A stretch of DNA of 12,782 nt from Bacilli bacterium (lineage in GTDB: Bacteria; Bacillota_I; Bacilli_A; RFN20; CAG-826), in assembly GCA_900767605.1 (NCBI GenBank), contig CAAFZT010000018.1, positions 1 through 12,782 of the forward strand, given 5' to 3'. This document shows, in pieces, positions 1 to 7,438 of the stretch. Positions within the stretch are counted from its first letter, which is position 1; each line of letters begins with the position of its first letter. Position numbers and translations under genes: made by a program. The notes under the pieces were generated by a model. It had not been told where the DNA came from. It worked only from the letters and a program-made list of their open reading frames with translations, and searched no databases.

Positions 1-117
1 GATGGGATGGGCCGAAGAAAAGTGAGGGGGTGGTCGGAAATCGTTGAATTCATGGAGAAGGGGGCGTAATTTGATATAGGCAGGAATCCTGGTTACACAA
101 GATTCGCGATACTCTCT
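1..117. other. 5' end of window, no confident gene
   Basis: The + strand frame that later carries the 263-aa protein is open from base 1 to a TAA at 67-69, giving a 22-residue tail ending EFMEKGA. This could be the C-terminus of a gene that begins outside the window, but it is too short to identify. After that stop the same frame stays open to the ATG at 118 without any ATG, GTG or TTG. I see no clear promoter or ribosome binding site here. Confidence 0.3.
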
Positions 118-909
118 ATGGGGTATTTTGGCAACTATATAACGTCAATAGTTATGCAGGCCTTTAATGAAATTTCCGATAAATGGAAGAAATACGATCA
201 TGAAGATGACAGCTCAGGCTGGCACGAATACATCGCGGCTTTGATTAATTGCCGAACGATTCTTGACTCGCTCGATGCGTATGGGGACGTTTGCTTGGAT
301 TCGGCCTACCAACAACTAATAGAAATGGACAAAACGGGCCTCAATTTGACTTATCCGCATCGTTATTGGGATCTTTACGATCGTTTGGCTACACAAAACA
401 TAGGCCTGTCCTATGAGGCTAAAGAAATATGGGAAAAAGAATTGGAAGAGCACAAAAGAAAACTGCAGGCATTTGAAAACAGGAAAAATGAGCTGGAAGA
501 AAAACGCCAAAAAGAAAAGGAGGCTCGGCTAGAGGCGGAAAAGAGGGTTAGAATCCAAAAATATTGGGAAAACAATCAAGAACTCAAGAAGTCTCTGCTT
601 TCAGAGAAAGAGGAACTTTTATCTAGGGTAAACGAATTAGAAGCAAAAAAAGACAAAACCAACGCGGATAAAGAAATTGCGGATTTAAAAGAAGAAATCC
701 AGATCGCCAATATGACGTTGTCATCACTCGGATTTTTTGCCATGAAAGAAAAGAAGGCCAAAAAACAACAAATTGACCAGCTTTCTAAGGAGATTTATCT
801 GCAAAAAGAACGGGTTGAAAAAATTAAAAAAGAAATCCAAGCAGAAATTGACTCCGTTCAAACCCGAATTGAAAAAATCGATAACGAATTCAAGGTCGAT
901 AGACCCTAA
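118..909 (+). CDS. Coiled-coil protein sharing a motif with the TIR protein
   Basis: A 263-residue cytoplasmic protein with no signal peptide or membrane segment. Residues 1-100 are a mixed helical region rich in Trp, Tyr and Asp that I do not recognise. From about residue 102 it becomes a long charged coiled coil. Residues 201-213 read LSSLGFFAMKEKK, followed by a KxxQIxxLxxEI heptad pattern. The same signature appears in the coiled coil of the TIR protein immediately downstream (its residues 609-621), so the two probably share a structural module. The start is uncertain: ATG at 118 has no Shine-Dalgarno sequence, the next in-frame ATG (154) has none either, and the frame is open back to 70. 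The gene may be 5'-truncated or poorly translated. The stop is TAA. Function unknown; neighbourhood suggests an accessory role beside the TIR gene. Confidence 0.7.
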   Translation: MGYFGNYITSIVMQAFNEISDKWKKYDHEDDSSGWHEYIAALINCRTILDSLDAYGDVCLDSAYQQLIEMDKTGLNLTYPHRYWDLYDRLATQNIGLSYEAKEIWEKELEEHKRKLQAFENRKNELEEKRQKEKEARLEAEKRVRIQKYWENNQELKKSLLSEKEELLSRVNELEAKKDKTNADKEIADLKEEIQIANMTLSSLGFFAMKEKKAKKQQIDQLSKEIYLQKERVEKIKKEIQAEIDSVQTRIEKIDNEFKVDRP

Positions 910-942
910 CTATTTTTTCACTGCGTTTTCGCTCTTTTGTTT

Positions 943-971
943 TGGCAAACGAAAAACGGAACCATTACATT
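943..971 (+). promoter_or_regulatory. Putative sigma-A type promoter for the TIR gene
   Basis: TTGGCA at 943-948 (5 of 6 matches to TTGACA) is followed after exactly 17 bases by TACATT at 966-971 (4 of 6 matches to TATAAT). Transcription would begin near 978, about 60 bases before the ATG at 1037. It lies in the 127-base gap between the first two genes. This is a pattern match only, in AT-rich sequence where chance matches are common. Confidence 0.35.
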
Positions 972-1026
972 AATTTTTCGAGTGCAGGCGTACAACGAAA
1001 TAGTTGAAGTTATTAAGTGTTCGCGT

Positions 1027-1034
1027 AGGAGGGG
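1027..1034 (+). promoter_or_regulatory. Ribosome binding site deciding the TIR start
   Basis: AGGAGGGG lies just before the ATG at 1037. It favours that ATG over the in-frame TTG at 1004, which has no such site. The zinc-ribbon cysteines begin four residues after the ATG, which fits a true N-terminus. Confidence 0.75.
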
Positions 1035-1036
1035 GT

Positions 1037-4000
1037 ATGTTCTATAAATGTAAAATGTGCGGTGGAGATTTAGAAATCTCCGGACAAGAAAAAACTGCTA
1101 CGTGTCCGTTCTGCGGTACAAACCAAACGTTGCCGAATACGGATGAAGAAAAAACCGTGCAACTTTATAATAGGGCAACATATCTGCTGTCCAAAAATGA
1201 ATACGATAGAGCAAGCGGTATTTACGAGCGGATTATTTTAGACCAAGAAAGACAGGCGGAGGCATATTGGGGCTTATGCTTGTGTAAGTATGGCGTGGAA
1301 TACGTTGATGACCCTAAAACGGGGAAGAAAATACCGACTTGTCATCGAACTGTTGTTGACTCCATCTTGAATGACTCCGATTATTTAAAGGCACTGGAAA
1401 ACGCGGACTCCGTTTCCAAAAAAATCTATGAAGCGGAAGCTCAATATATCGATAACATTCAAAAGAAAATCTTGGAAATTTCGAATTCCGAATCGCCTTA
1501 TGATATTTTCATTTGTTATAAAGAAACAAATGAATTGGGACAGCGCACTGTAGATAGCGTTTTGGCTGAAGAAATTTACGATGCTTTGATTGGTAGAGGC
1601 TATAAAGTTTTTTTCTCAAAAATATCTCTTGAGGATAAGATTGGCCAAGAATATGAGCCTTATATTTTCTCTGCTTTGACAAGTTCTAAAATTATGCTTG
1701 TTATAGGCACGAAAAAAGAATATTTTGATGCGCCTTGGGTCAAAAATGAGTGGGCTCGTTTTTTGAAACTAAGTAGTGGCGCAAAAAACAAATATTTGAT
1801 TCCTTGTTATAAAGGAATTTCCCCTTACGATATGCCGGACGAGTTTACGAATCTTCAAGCACAAGATGTCGGCAAGTTAGGCTATTTGCAAGATTTAACA
1901 AAGGGAATTGATAAGCTTTTAGAAAAAACAACCCGCAAGCAAACTGACAAACGGGAACAGAAAAATGAGGATGATCTAATTCATTCCACATTTAAAGAAC
2001 TAAGACACATGCTGCTTTTTGTTAAAGACCCTAGTCATTTTGATGAAAAAGAATTCAACGATAAATGGAGCGTTCTTTTTGCTTTGGAAGATCCATCTAG
2101 CATAGAGGATTACGATCCCAAACATTCGCCATTGGCCTCCTCTTGCAATTTTCTGTATGTTAATAAATTGCCGAGTTTCCAATATTCTACCCCTGAAAAA
2201 GCATTCGACGACATGTGGGACATCGAGGATATCGATTTCCAAAAACTTGAAAAAAACGAACCTGAATTATGCCGAGAAATTCAGAATTTTTTGAAACAGT
2301 ATGCTGTGCACAAAGAATATCTAGAAAAACTTCAGAAATACGAAGAAGCCTTTGCGTTTAAAAAGGAAGCGTCAAAGCCGAAAGAATTTATAGAATTATC
2401 GCAAATGTTCCGAGAACTTGGAGATTTTAAAGACTCTAAAAGACAAGCGAAATTTTATCAAACCAAAGCGGACTCGATTCTCGATGGCTCGTTAACGGAA
2501 CTTATTTACGAGAAGTTAATTGCTAGAATTTCTAGATTCAATACCAAGGCGGAAAAAGAGGAAATATTTAAGGGATTTCAAGAGATTACTGGCTATGAAA
2601 ATGTCGACGATTATATTCGTTCATTTGAGGAAAAGGACCCTGCAAAATTAGAGAAGAACATCCGTGATTTGGAAGAAAAGAAGCAAACGCTGATATCCTC
2701 CAATACGGAAATTATCGAAATTAAAGATTTCATCCGTGGGTTAAAAGAAAAACTCGAAGAAGAAATCCAAAAATCTAATTCGAAATTTGAAAAGGAAGAG
2801 TTGCTTCTGGAAGAAAAATCCAAAGACCTTCGATCAAAATATAATGAAGCGGTTAGGCGACTTTCGAAATGTGGCATTTTTGCAATCGGAGAAAAGAAGG
2901 CGCTTCGGGAACAAATAAGCCTTTTGGAAAATCAGATTTCAAATCTAAAAAGGGAAAATCGAAATAAAATTAATGATTTAAGGAATCGTTTGGATAGAGA
3001 AACGGAAGAAAACAAGAAACTTTGCAAAGAAACTATTTTGTCTTACGAGAAGAAGATACAAGAAATTATTGCCACTTCGAGCGAAATTAAAACGATAGAT
3101 GAGGAACTGGCTTCAGCTCGCGAAGAACTCGCAACTGTAAGAAACGACAAGAAAGAGATGCTTTCATTGTCCCGTTTGTGGAACCCCAATAATGTCAGCG
3201 GAGAATATGACTACTGCGGACACAAAATACTACGTTTTAAATTGGGGAAATACCCGCAAAGCAAGGTGATGACTCCAAAACTTATTGATGAATTGAATGA
3301 AACAAAACCGGATGAAAAGAATGTGTACCATTTAAGGGGACTCGAGTTCTTCAAAGTTGAAAATGATTATTATTTTATCGAACCGCTTTTTTGGAAATTT
3401 GTTAAGTTTTCACGTCGTAATGGAGCTTGTTTCTATTTGATGACATCAAGGGATGTTTTGGAAGCAAAAGGGCCGATGAATCCGGGAAATGTTGTTCGGG
3501 TAACAAACGAAAATGGGCAGGCGCAATTCGTGACCAAGGATGGGCTTCATCCAGTTTGGATGTATAAATATTCGGATATTCGAAAGTGGCTGACAGATGA
3601 GTTTTACCCCTTTGCGTTTAACGAAAACGAACAAAAGGTTATTTGCACCGCTCATCTTGACAATTCTGCGAGCTCAACTTCTGATGAGGCAACCGCATTT
3701 TATTCTGACGATACGGAAGACAAAGTGTTTTTATTGTCGTATCGCGCGGCTATGAAAACACCTATTGGAAACGTATCTTTTTACAAGTCAGGAGCCAGTC
3801 AGGGCGAAGAACACATTCTTAAAAAGAGTGAACCTTGGATTGAAAGAGCGAATAATTCCGTGGATAAAACGATGATCCCGTCATTAGGCTTGAACGTCTC
3901 GGATGTGTTGTTTGATTCCTATCAGCAAGAGGGGCATTTGTGTGAGGATGCATGCGGCCTTGCGTCATCGGATTATTATTCGGATTATTTTCTTCAGATA

Positions 4001-4231
4001 ACGAAGGCCAAAGGCTGGACCGATTCTCAGTCGGGCTATTCTCTTCTTCGATCACCTGATGTGGGCGCCTCGACGGGCTATAATATATGCTACATGGGAA
4101 AAGCCAATCCACATGGCAATCAATTCCAAAGCGGTAAATTTGACGTAATAAATGACATCATTCCTTGCTTTATTCTTTGTTTGTCTGGGAATGAGGGGGT
4201 TGTTTACCCCGACGAGGAGTTCGATTTTTAA
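1037..4231 (+). CDS. Zinc-ribbon / TIR / coiled-coil / DUF6273-like protein
   Basis: A 1064-residue multidomain protein. Residues 5-26 form a zinc ribbon (C5, C8, C23, C26). Residues about 38-100 look like a TPR-type helical repeat. Residues about 153-300 are a TIR domain, starting PYDIFICYKE, with a conserved-looking SLEDKIGQEYEPYIFSAL stretch. Glu207 aligns by eye with the catalytic glutamate of NAD-cleaving TIR domains such as SARM1 (E642), so NADase activity is possible. A helical linker follows, then a long coiled coil at about 534-708 that includes LSKCGIFAIGEKK (609-621). Residues about 717-1064 resemble the DUF6273-type domain, with FKLGKYPQS, SDIRKWLTDEFYPFAF, VFLLSY and LLRSPD motifs in order. 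TIR domains often act as effectors in anti-phage immunity; here the C-terminal domain could be the sensing part, which is inference. It is followed after 16 bases by a GIY-YIG-like gene, probably co-transcribed. The domain calls are firm; the biological role is not. Confidence 0.88.
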   Translation: MFYKCKMCGGDLEISGQEKTATCPFCGTNQTLPNTDEEKTVQLYNRATYLLSKNEYDRASGIYERIILDQERQAEAYWGLCLCKYGVEYVDDPKTGKKIPTCHRTVVDSILNDSDYLKALENADSVSKKIYEAEAQYIDNIQKKILEISNSESPYDIFICYKETNELGQRTVDSVLAEEIYDALIGRGYKVFFSKISLEDKIGQEYEPYIFSALTSSKIMLVIGTKKEYFDAPWVKNEWARFLKLSSGAKNKYLIPCYKGISPYDMPDEFTNLQAQDVGKLGYLQDLTKGIDKLLEKTTRKQTDKREQKNEDDLIHSTFKELRHMLLFVKDPSHFDEKEFNDKWSVLFALEDPSSIEDYDPKHSPLASSCNFLYVNKLPSFQYSTPEKAFDDMWDIEDIDFQKLEKNEPELCREIQNFLKQYAVHKEYLEKLQKYEEAFAFKKEASKPKEFIELSQMFRELGDFKDSKRQAKFYQTKADSILDGSLTELIYEKLIARISRFNTKAEKEEIFKGFQEITGYENVDDYIRSFEEKDPAKLEKNIRDLEEKKQTLISSNTEIIEIKDFIRGLKEKLEEEIQKSNSKFEKEELLLEEKSKDLRSKYNEAVRRLSKCGIFAIGEKKALREQISLLENQISNLKRENRNKINDLRNRLDRETEENKKLCKETILSYEKKIQEIIATSSEIKTIDEELASAREELATVRNDKKEMLSLSRLWNPNNVSGEYDYCGHKILRFKLGKYPQSKVMTPKLIDELNETKPDEKNVYHLRGLEFFKVENDYYFIEPLFWKFVKFSRRNGACFYLMTSRDVLEAKGPMNPGNVVRVTNENGQAQFVTKDGLHPVWMYKYSDIRKWLTDEFYPFAFNENEQKVICTAHLDNSASSTSDEATAFYSDDTEDKVFLLSYRAAMKTPIGNVSFYKSGASQGEEHILKKSEPWIERANNSVDKTMIPSLGLNVSDVLFDSYQQEGHLCEDACGLASSDYYSDYFLQITKAKGWTDSQSGYSLLRSPDVGASTGYNICYMGKANPHGNQFQSGKFDVINDIIPCFILCLSGNEGVVYPDEEFDF

Positions 4232-4247
4232 AGGTTGATTGGAAATA

Positions 4248-4979
4248 ATGGGACAAACGAAGCGTACATTAGATTGCGAAGAAAAAATCGAGGTTTTGAA
4301 TTATTTATTTGCGGAAGACGACCTCTTTTATCTTTTCAGAATTTACAAGGATAAACGGCGGAAAGAGGAGAACAAAAGAAAAATAATTTACGAGTACATA
4401 TTTTCAGGGCTTCCGTATGAACATTTGATTCATGAAATGAAAAGGAGAATCGAATCGGACGCTAATGAAATTTGTAATTTAGTAAAGAAGTTTTTGCAAA
4501 AGCCTTTGAACGTGGACACGACTAATAAACTAGATTTGGATGCTTTTGATAGTGTGTCTTGCTTTAACTACGACCCCGTGAAAGGGACCGGCGTTTACCA
4601 AGACTTGTATGGGAAGAGGGGCGTTTATATCTTTGTCATGGATGATGATTATCCTGTCCCGTCAGATTTTGGAGAGGCAATAAAGTGCGCACCGCTGAGA
4701 AGAAATGTAACGACCTTTCATAAAGGCGAAATTTTGTATATTGGCAAGACACAATCGATGTTGACAAGGATGCATGAACATTTTTCCAGTGACAACGAGA
4801 GACGCGGAACAGGATCCATTAAATTAGGCTCGGTGCACCGGAGTGGTTTGAAAGAAAAAGTTTTGGTTTACGCTTTTCAAATTAATAAAACTTACCGGCA
4901 ATTATACGAGATGATTGGTGGAACGATTGAAGATAAGCTGCACGATAACTTCAAAGATTATCTTTTAGGGAATAAATGA
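4248..4979 (+). CDS. GIY-YIG nuclease-like protein
   Basis: A 243-residue protein. Its first 100 residues are helical and very charged, with no known domain that I can name. The C-terminal half fits the GIY-YIG fold: KRGVYIF (Tyr127), then ILYIGKTQS (Tyr164), then LTRMHEHF (Arg174), and a late helix with Glu221 and Glu228 in EMIGGTIEDKL. These are the residue types that catalyse DNA phosphodiester cleavage in the family, so a nuclease is plausible. Which glutamate binds metal cannot be told by eye. The start is ambiguous: TTG at 4239 (three residues longer) sits closer to AAAGG at 4230-4234, while ATG at 4248 is the more usual codon. The gene begins 16 bases after the TIR stop and ends in TGA, before a terminator region. 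Being paired with a TIR gene suggests a defence-related nuclease effector or partner, which is inference. Confidence 0.78.
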   Translation: MGQTKRTLDCEEKIEVLNYLFAEDDLFYLFRIYKDKRRKEENKRKIIYEYIFSGLPYEHLIHEMKRRIESDANEICNLVKKFLQKPLNVDTTNKLDLDAFDSVSCFNYDPVKGTGVYQDLYGKRGVYIFVMDDDYPVPSDFGEAIKCAPLRRNVTTFHKGEILYIGKTQSMLTRMHEHFSSDNERRGTGSIKLGSVHRSGLKEKVLVYAFQINKTYRQLYEMIGGTIEDKLHDNFKDYLLGNK

Positions 4980-5014
4980 CATCAGTTACGTTGCGCACTT
5001 AAGACTTCTCAAAA

Positions 5015-5039
5015 ATGAGCGTGACTTTGTTTTGCTCAT
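5015..5039 (+). repeat. Inverted repeat (hairpin) before the terminator
   Basis: ATGAGC at 5015-5020 and GCTCAT at 5034-5039 form a 6-bp stem with a 13-base loop. The hairpin sits directly upstream of the terminator hairpin and may help form a structured 3' end on the TIR/GIY-YIG transcript. Confidence 0.35.
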
Positions 5040-5042
5040 CCC

Positions 5043-5065
5043 AGTCCCCATATAGGGACTTTTTT
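5043..5065 (+). terminator. Intrinsic terminator after the GIY-YIG gene
   Basis: AGTCCC (5043-5048) pairs with GGGACT (5055-5060) across a 6-base loop, followed directly by TTTTT. It lies 64 bases after the GIY-YIG stop and would end the block 1 transcript. The AGGGAC part (5054-5059) could alternatively pair with GTCCCT at 5092-5097. Confidence 0.7.
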
Positions 5066-5072
5066 AGAAATC

Positions 5073-5103
5073 TTGTGATTTTCCTATTTAGGTCCCTTAT
5101 GAT
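5073..5103 (+). promoter_or_regulatory. Weak putative promoter for the WYL-AAA gene
   Basis: TATGAT at 5098-5103 is a good -10 box (5 of 6). The best -35 candidate is TTGTGA at 5073-5078 (4 of 6), with a 19-base spacer, which is longer than ideal. The position just after the terminator and 27 bases before the ATG is sensible. Pattern match only. Confidence 0.25.
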
Positions 5104-5114
5104 GTTGATGTCAC

Positions 5115-5120
5115 AGGGGG
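5115..5120 (+). promoter_or_regulatory. Ribosome binding site of the WYL-AAA gene
   Basis: AGGGGG ends nine bases before the ATG at 5130. It lies in the loop of a short inverted repeat (ATGTC at 5108-5112, GACAT at 5120-5124), which might modulate access, although a 5-bp stem is weak. Confidence 0.6.
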
Positions 5121-5129
5121 ACATGATAT

Positions 5130-6929
5130 ATGGGACGTTCTAACGCTAAAATTCGCCAAATCGAATTGCTACTAACTTTAGATTATCTATTGCACCACAC
5201 GGATGAGCATCATCCCGCGACGCAAATCGATATCTGCGAACACGCTAGGGAATATGGACTGAAGTTTGACAAAAACGAGAGCAAGGGCAACGAGATAAAA
5301 AGACAACGGATCAGCGAATGCTTGAGGCTCTTGGAGGATGTTGGCAATACCTATCCGGATAAAGTGCCGTTTAATTTGCTAACAACGGATTCGGGCAAAT
5401 ATTACATTGAGCAAAGAAACGGATTAAGCGAAGGCCAGGTCGCTAAGATTTTGGCCGCTATTAAAAACGACAAATACACCGAAGGCGAGGATGTTAAATG
5501 GCTGACGGATTGCGTTTTAGACGCTTTTTCCACCACGGAAGAAAACCGTAACATCATCCAAGCGGAATGCAAGCAATTGCTTCGAGGCGGAAAGAAATTC
5601 GATAAAGAGACAATCCGCCGGATGAACCTAGTAGAAAGAGCTTATCGCGAAGGGAAGATGATTAAGATCATGCTTCATCTCCCCCAGTCCATCCGTCATC
5701 CTGAAATGGATGTTCTTTTCTGGTATCGGGTTTATATGATTAAAGAATTCCAGAATAAACCCTATGCTTTCTTATTGCCGGTTGGACAAATTCAACCTGA
5801 TCCCAACGTAGAAGTCCTCCGCCATAACCATTATCTATTTCGGCCCATTGAAGAACTCGATGTAGTAAATGATACGGAAGAAAACGTTTTATGCGATGAC
5901 ATGGATAAGAATCGCGATTTTGACGAATTGTTCCGCGAGAAGTGTCCGGGTTACGCCAAAAAATATAGCACCATCGATAAGATGCTGAAGAAAAAAATCT
6001 TGCCAAAAGGGGGCAAGACCTGCATCGCGTCGTTTTATTTTGACTTAAAGCAAAAGGACGTGCTAAGAAGGTCGTTTGAGACGTTTTTCTCCGAAACTTT
6101 CCGTTATCAAGAAACCAATGTGATCCAGGGGATTGAAAATCAAATCCAAGACCTGATCCCCAACATGGATAACTGGACCATCGTGACGGAAGAAGTGAAG
6201 AAGAACGATACTCCAAAACAAGGGCTAGTGAACATCTCCGTCGATGGGAATGCATTAAAATCTTGGCTATTATCCGATCCTCGTGGAGATGGCCAAGAAT
6301 GCATTTTGGATCTCGTCACGTTGATTAAGCCATTGTCGTTAAACGAAGAAATCGCCGAATACCATTATATCCAATTGATGAAGAGAGCCCCTTATTTAGA
6401 GAGCACCTTCAAGAGGAATTTAATCCGGGCTCTTGAAGAGGAACCAGAGATTGAGGATCCGGAGGATGACGGAATCATTAACGGCGAAGACGACGACTAT
6501 TTTTACATGGACAACGAATACACAAGGGAACTCGATTGTTCTCTTAAAACCCAAGAGAATTTGATGATTAAGGGATTGCCGGGGTGTGGAAAGACTTCCA
6601 TCGTGGAATCGTGGCTAAGACACCATAAAGAGAAGGTGAATGGCTATTATATCGATGGGGCAACTCTCCCAACGCGTTCTGGAGAAAGGCGAAAGAAAAA
6701 CGACTTGATATTAGAAGGACAACTTTTCGATAGCCAAGTGATCGATAAAATCTTATCAATGCCCCATCGAGTGATTGTCGTGGATAATTACCACCTCCTA
6801 AGCGCGGAGCAAAAACAACATATTGCTTTATTGTTGGATAGATATGTGATCGATGACCGAGAAGAAGACGGTTTTAGAAGGCTCGACAATATCGAATTTG
6901 TCTGCCTGATTGAAACAACCAATTATTAA
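5130..6929 (+). CDS. Winged-helix/WYL-like regulator fused to an AAA+ domain
   Basis: A 599-residue cytoplasmic protein. Residues 1-75 look like a winged helix-turn-helix (IELLLTLDYLL, then RQRISECLRLLEDV). Residues about 90-250 follow the layout of WYL regulators, with the usual 'YYIEQRNGLSEGQVAKIL' linker and a beta-rich section around FWYRVYMIKEF. WYL proteins typically bind DNA and sense nucleic acid or nucleotide ligands. After an acidic linker (about 433-460) comes an AAA+ core: Walker A GLPGCGKTS at 482-490 (Lys488), and a Walker B-like VIVVDN in which Asp552 is followed by Asn instead of Glu. The protein ends at CLIETTNY, a sensor-1-like strand, so the AAA+ lid is missing. The next gene's ribosome binding site overlaps the stop, so this end may be natural. 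Likely a regulator of the downstream genes; loss of the Walker B glutamate suggests weak or no ATP hydrolysis (inference). Confidence 0.8.
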   Translation: MGRSNAKIRQIELLLTLDYLLHHTDEHHPATQIDICEHAREYGLKFDKNESKGNEIKRQRISECLRLLEDVGNTYPDKVPFNLLTTDSGKYYIEQRNGLSEGQVAKILAAIKNDKYTEGEDVKWLTDCVLDAFSTTEENRNIIQAECKQLLRGGKKFDKETIRRMNLVERAYREGKMIKIMLHLPQSIRHPEMDVLFWYRVYMIKEFQNKPYAFLLPVGQIQPDPNVEVLRHNHYLFRPIEELDVVNDTEENVLCDDMDKNRDFDELFREKCPGYAKKYSTIDKMLKKKILPKGGKTCIASFYFDLKQKDVLRRSFETFFSETFRYQETNVIQGIENQIQDLIPNMDNWTIVTEEVKKNDTPKQGLVNISVDGNALKSWLLSDPRGDGQECILDLVTLIKPLSLNEEIAEYHYIQLMKRAPYLESTFKRNLIRALEEEPEIEDPEDDGIINGEDDDYFYMDNEYTRELDCSLKTQENLMIKGLPGCGKTSIVESWLRHHKEKVNGYYIDGATLPTRSGERRKKNDLILEGQLFDSQVIDKILSMPHRVIVVDNYHLLSAEQKQHIALLLDRYVIDDREEDGFRRLDNIEFVCLIETTNY

Positions 6930-6935
6930 AGGGGG
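6928..6935 (+). promoter_or_regulatory. Ribosome binding site overlapping the upstream stop
   Basis: AAAGGGGG begins inside the TAA stop of the WYL-AAA gene and ends seven bases before the ATG at 6943. This fixes 6943 as the start instead of the upstream in-frame TTG at 6910, and implies translational coupling. Confidence 0.75.
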
Positions 6936-6942
6936 ATTCACC

Positions 6943-7344
6943 ATGAAAATTAAGAAAATCAATTTCGACCAAGAATTAGAGGTTACGATCAAAAAGGTTC
7001 GTTTGCCGATGGGTCCGGAAATAACCTATATTTGCGAGCACTCTTACCTTTATCGCAACGATCAAGGGGACGGTTTCGGGGAGTGTTTCTATGTGCAAAG
7101 TCCAGATGAGGAATCAATTTGTTATACGGGTGGAATCGGACATAATGGTGCCACTGACCTAATCCCGATTATTGAAGTAGAGGAAAACTTGGAAGTCGAA
7201 ACCGTTTATTTAACACACGGCATTCCCTTTGTCGCAATCACCGAACATAATCTTCTTTGCTTATCGAGGACTGGTTTTAGTGTATCACATTACTACGATT
7301 GCGATGACTTGAAACGCGATTTGGACGAAGTCGCCAACTGGTAA
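6943..7344 (+). CDS. Small protein with an LRSP-like motif
   Basis: A 133-residue soluble protein with no signal peptide. It begins MKIKKINFDQELEVTI and contains VRLP (19-22), CFYVQSPDEESICYTGG (48-64) and DLIPIIEVE (72-80), then IPFVAITEHNLLCL. The order SPD, ICYxG, D[IL]IP matches the end of the TIR protein (SPD 1006-1008, ICY 1017-1019), so it may be a short relative of the DUF6273-like 'LRSP' domain. That relation is by eye and tentative. It sits 13 bases after the WYL-AAA stop and is probably co-translated with it; a strong hairpin terminator follows after about 30 bases. No enzymatic residues can be assigned. Possible roles are a ligand-binding partner or sensor for the WYL-AAA protein. 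Confidence 0.7.
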   Translation: MKIKKINFDQELEVTIKKVRLPMGPEITYICEHSYLYRNDQGDGFGECFYVQSPDEESICYTGGIGHNGATDLIPIIEVEENLEVETVYLTHGIPFVAITEHNLLCLSRTGFSVSHYYDCDDLKRDLDEVANW

Positions 7345-7374
7345 CGAACTAAAATAGTGCCTATAAAGGGACAC

Positions 7375-7406
7375 AAAGCAGTTTCACACGAAGCTGCTTT
7401 TTCTTT
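7375..7406 (+). terminator. Strong hairpin terminator or attenuator
   Basis: An 11-bp stem (7375-7385 with 7390-7400, one G-U pair) closes a 4-base ACAC loop and is followed by TTCTTT. It can be extended outside by GGACA (7369-7373) pairing with TGTCC (7408-7412). It lies between the 133-aa gene and the PolC-like gene. Only 32 bases separate it from the next ATG, too little for a full promoter, so it may be a leader attenuator that read-through must pass. Confidence 0.75.
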
Positions 7407-7423
7407 ATGTCCATAATGGAGAC

Positions 7424-7431
7424 GAAAGGAG
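7424..7431 (+). promoter_or_regulatory. Ribosome binding site showing the true PolC-like start
   Basis: GAAAGGAG ends seven bases before the ATG at 7439, the strongest site in this part of the window. The reading frame from that ATG runs only 45 codons, but removing one A from the A7 run at 7454-7460 joins it to the long downstream frame. Confidence 0.75.
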
Positions 7432-7438
7432 TTCGCGT

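Noticed and set aside
81..91. Palindrome CAGGAATCCTG as an operator
   Set aside because: A single 11-base palindrome with no promoter or second copy nearby; chance is likely.
935..954. AT-rich hairpin after the first gene as a terminator
   Set aside because: The stem is mostly A-T with a wobble and no T tract follows it; it overlaps the putative promoter.
1004..1036. TTG start of the TIR gene, 11 residues longer
   Set aside because: It has no ribosome binding site, whereas ATG at 1037 follows AGGAGGGG and begins next to the zinc ribbon.
3968..3991. 12-base tandem repeat (11 of 12 identical) in the TIR gene
   Set aside because: It encodes SDYYSDYF inside a coding domain and is a single pair, so no repeat element is called.
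6910..6942. TTG start for the 133-aa gene
   Set aside because: It overlaps the WYL-AAA coding region and lacks a binding site; ATG at 6943 has AAAGGGGG in place.
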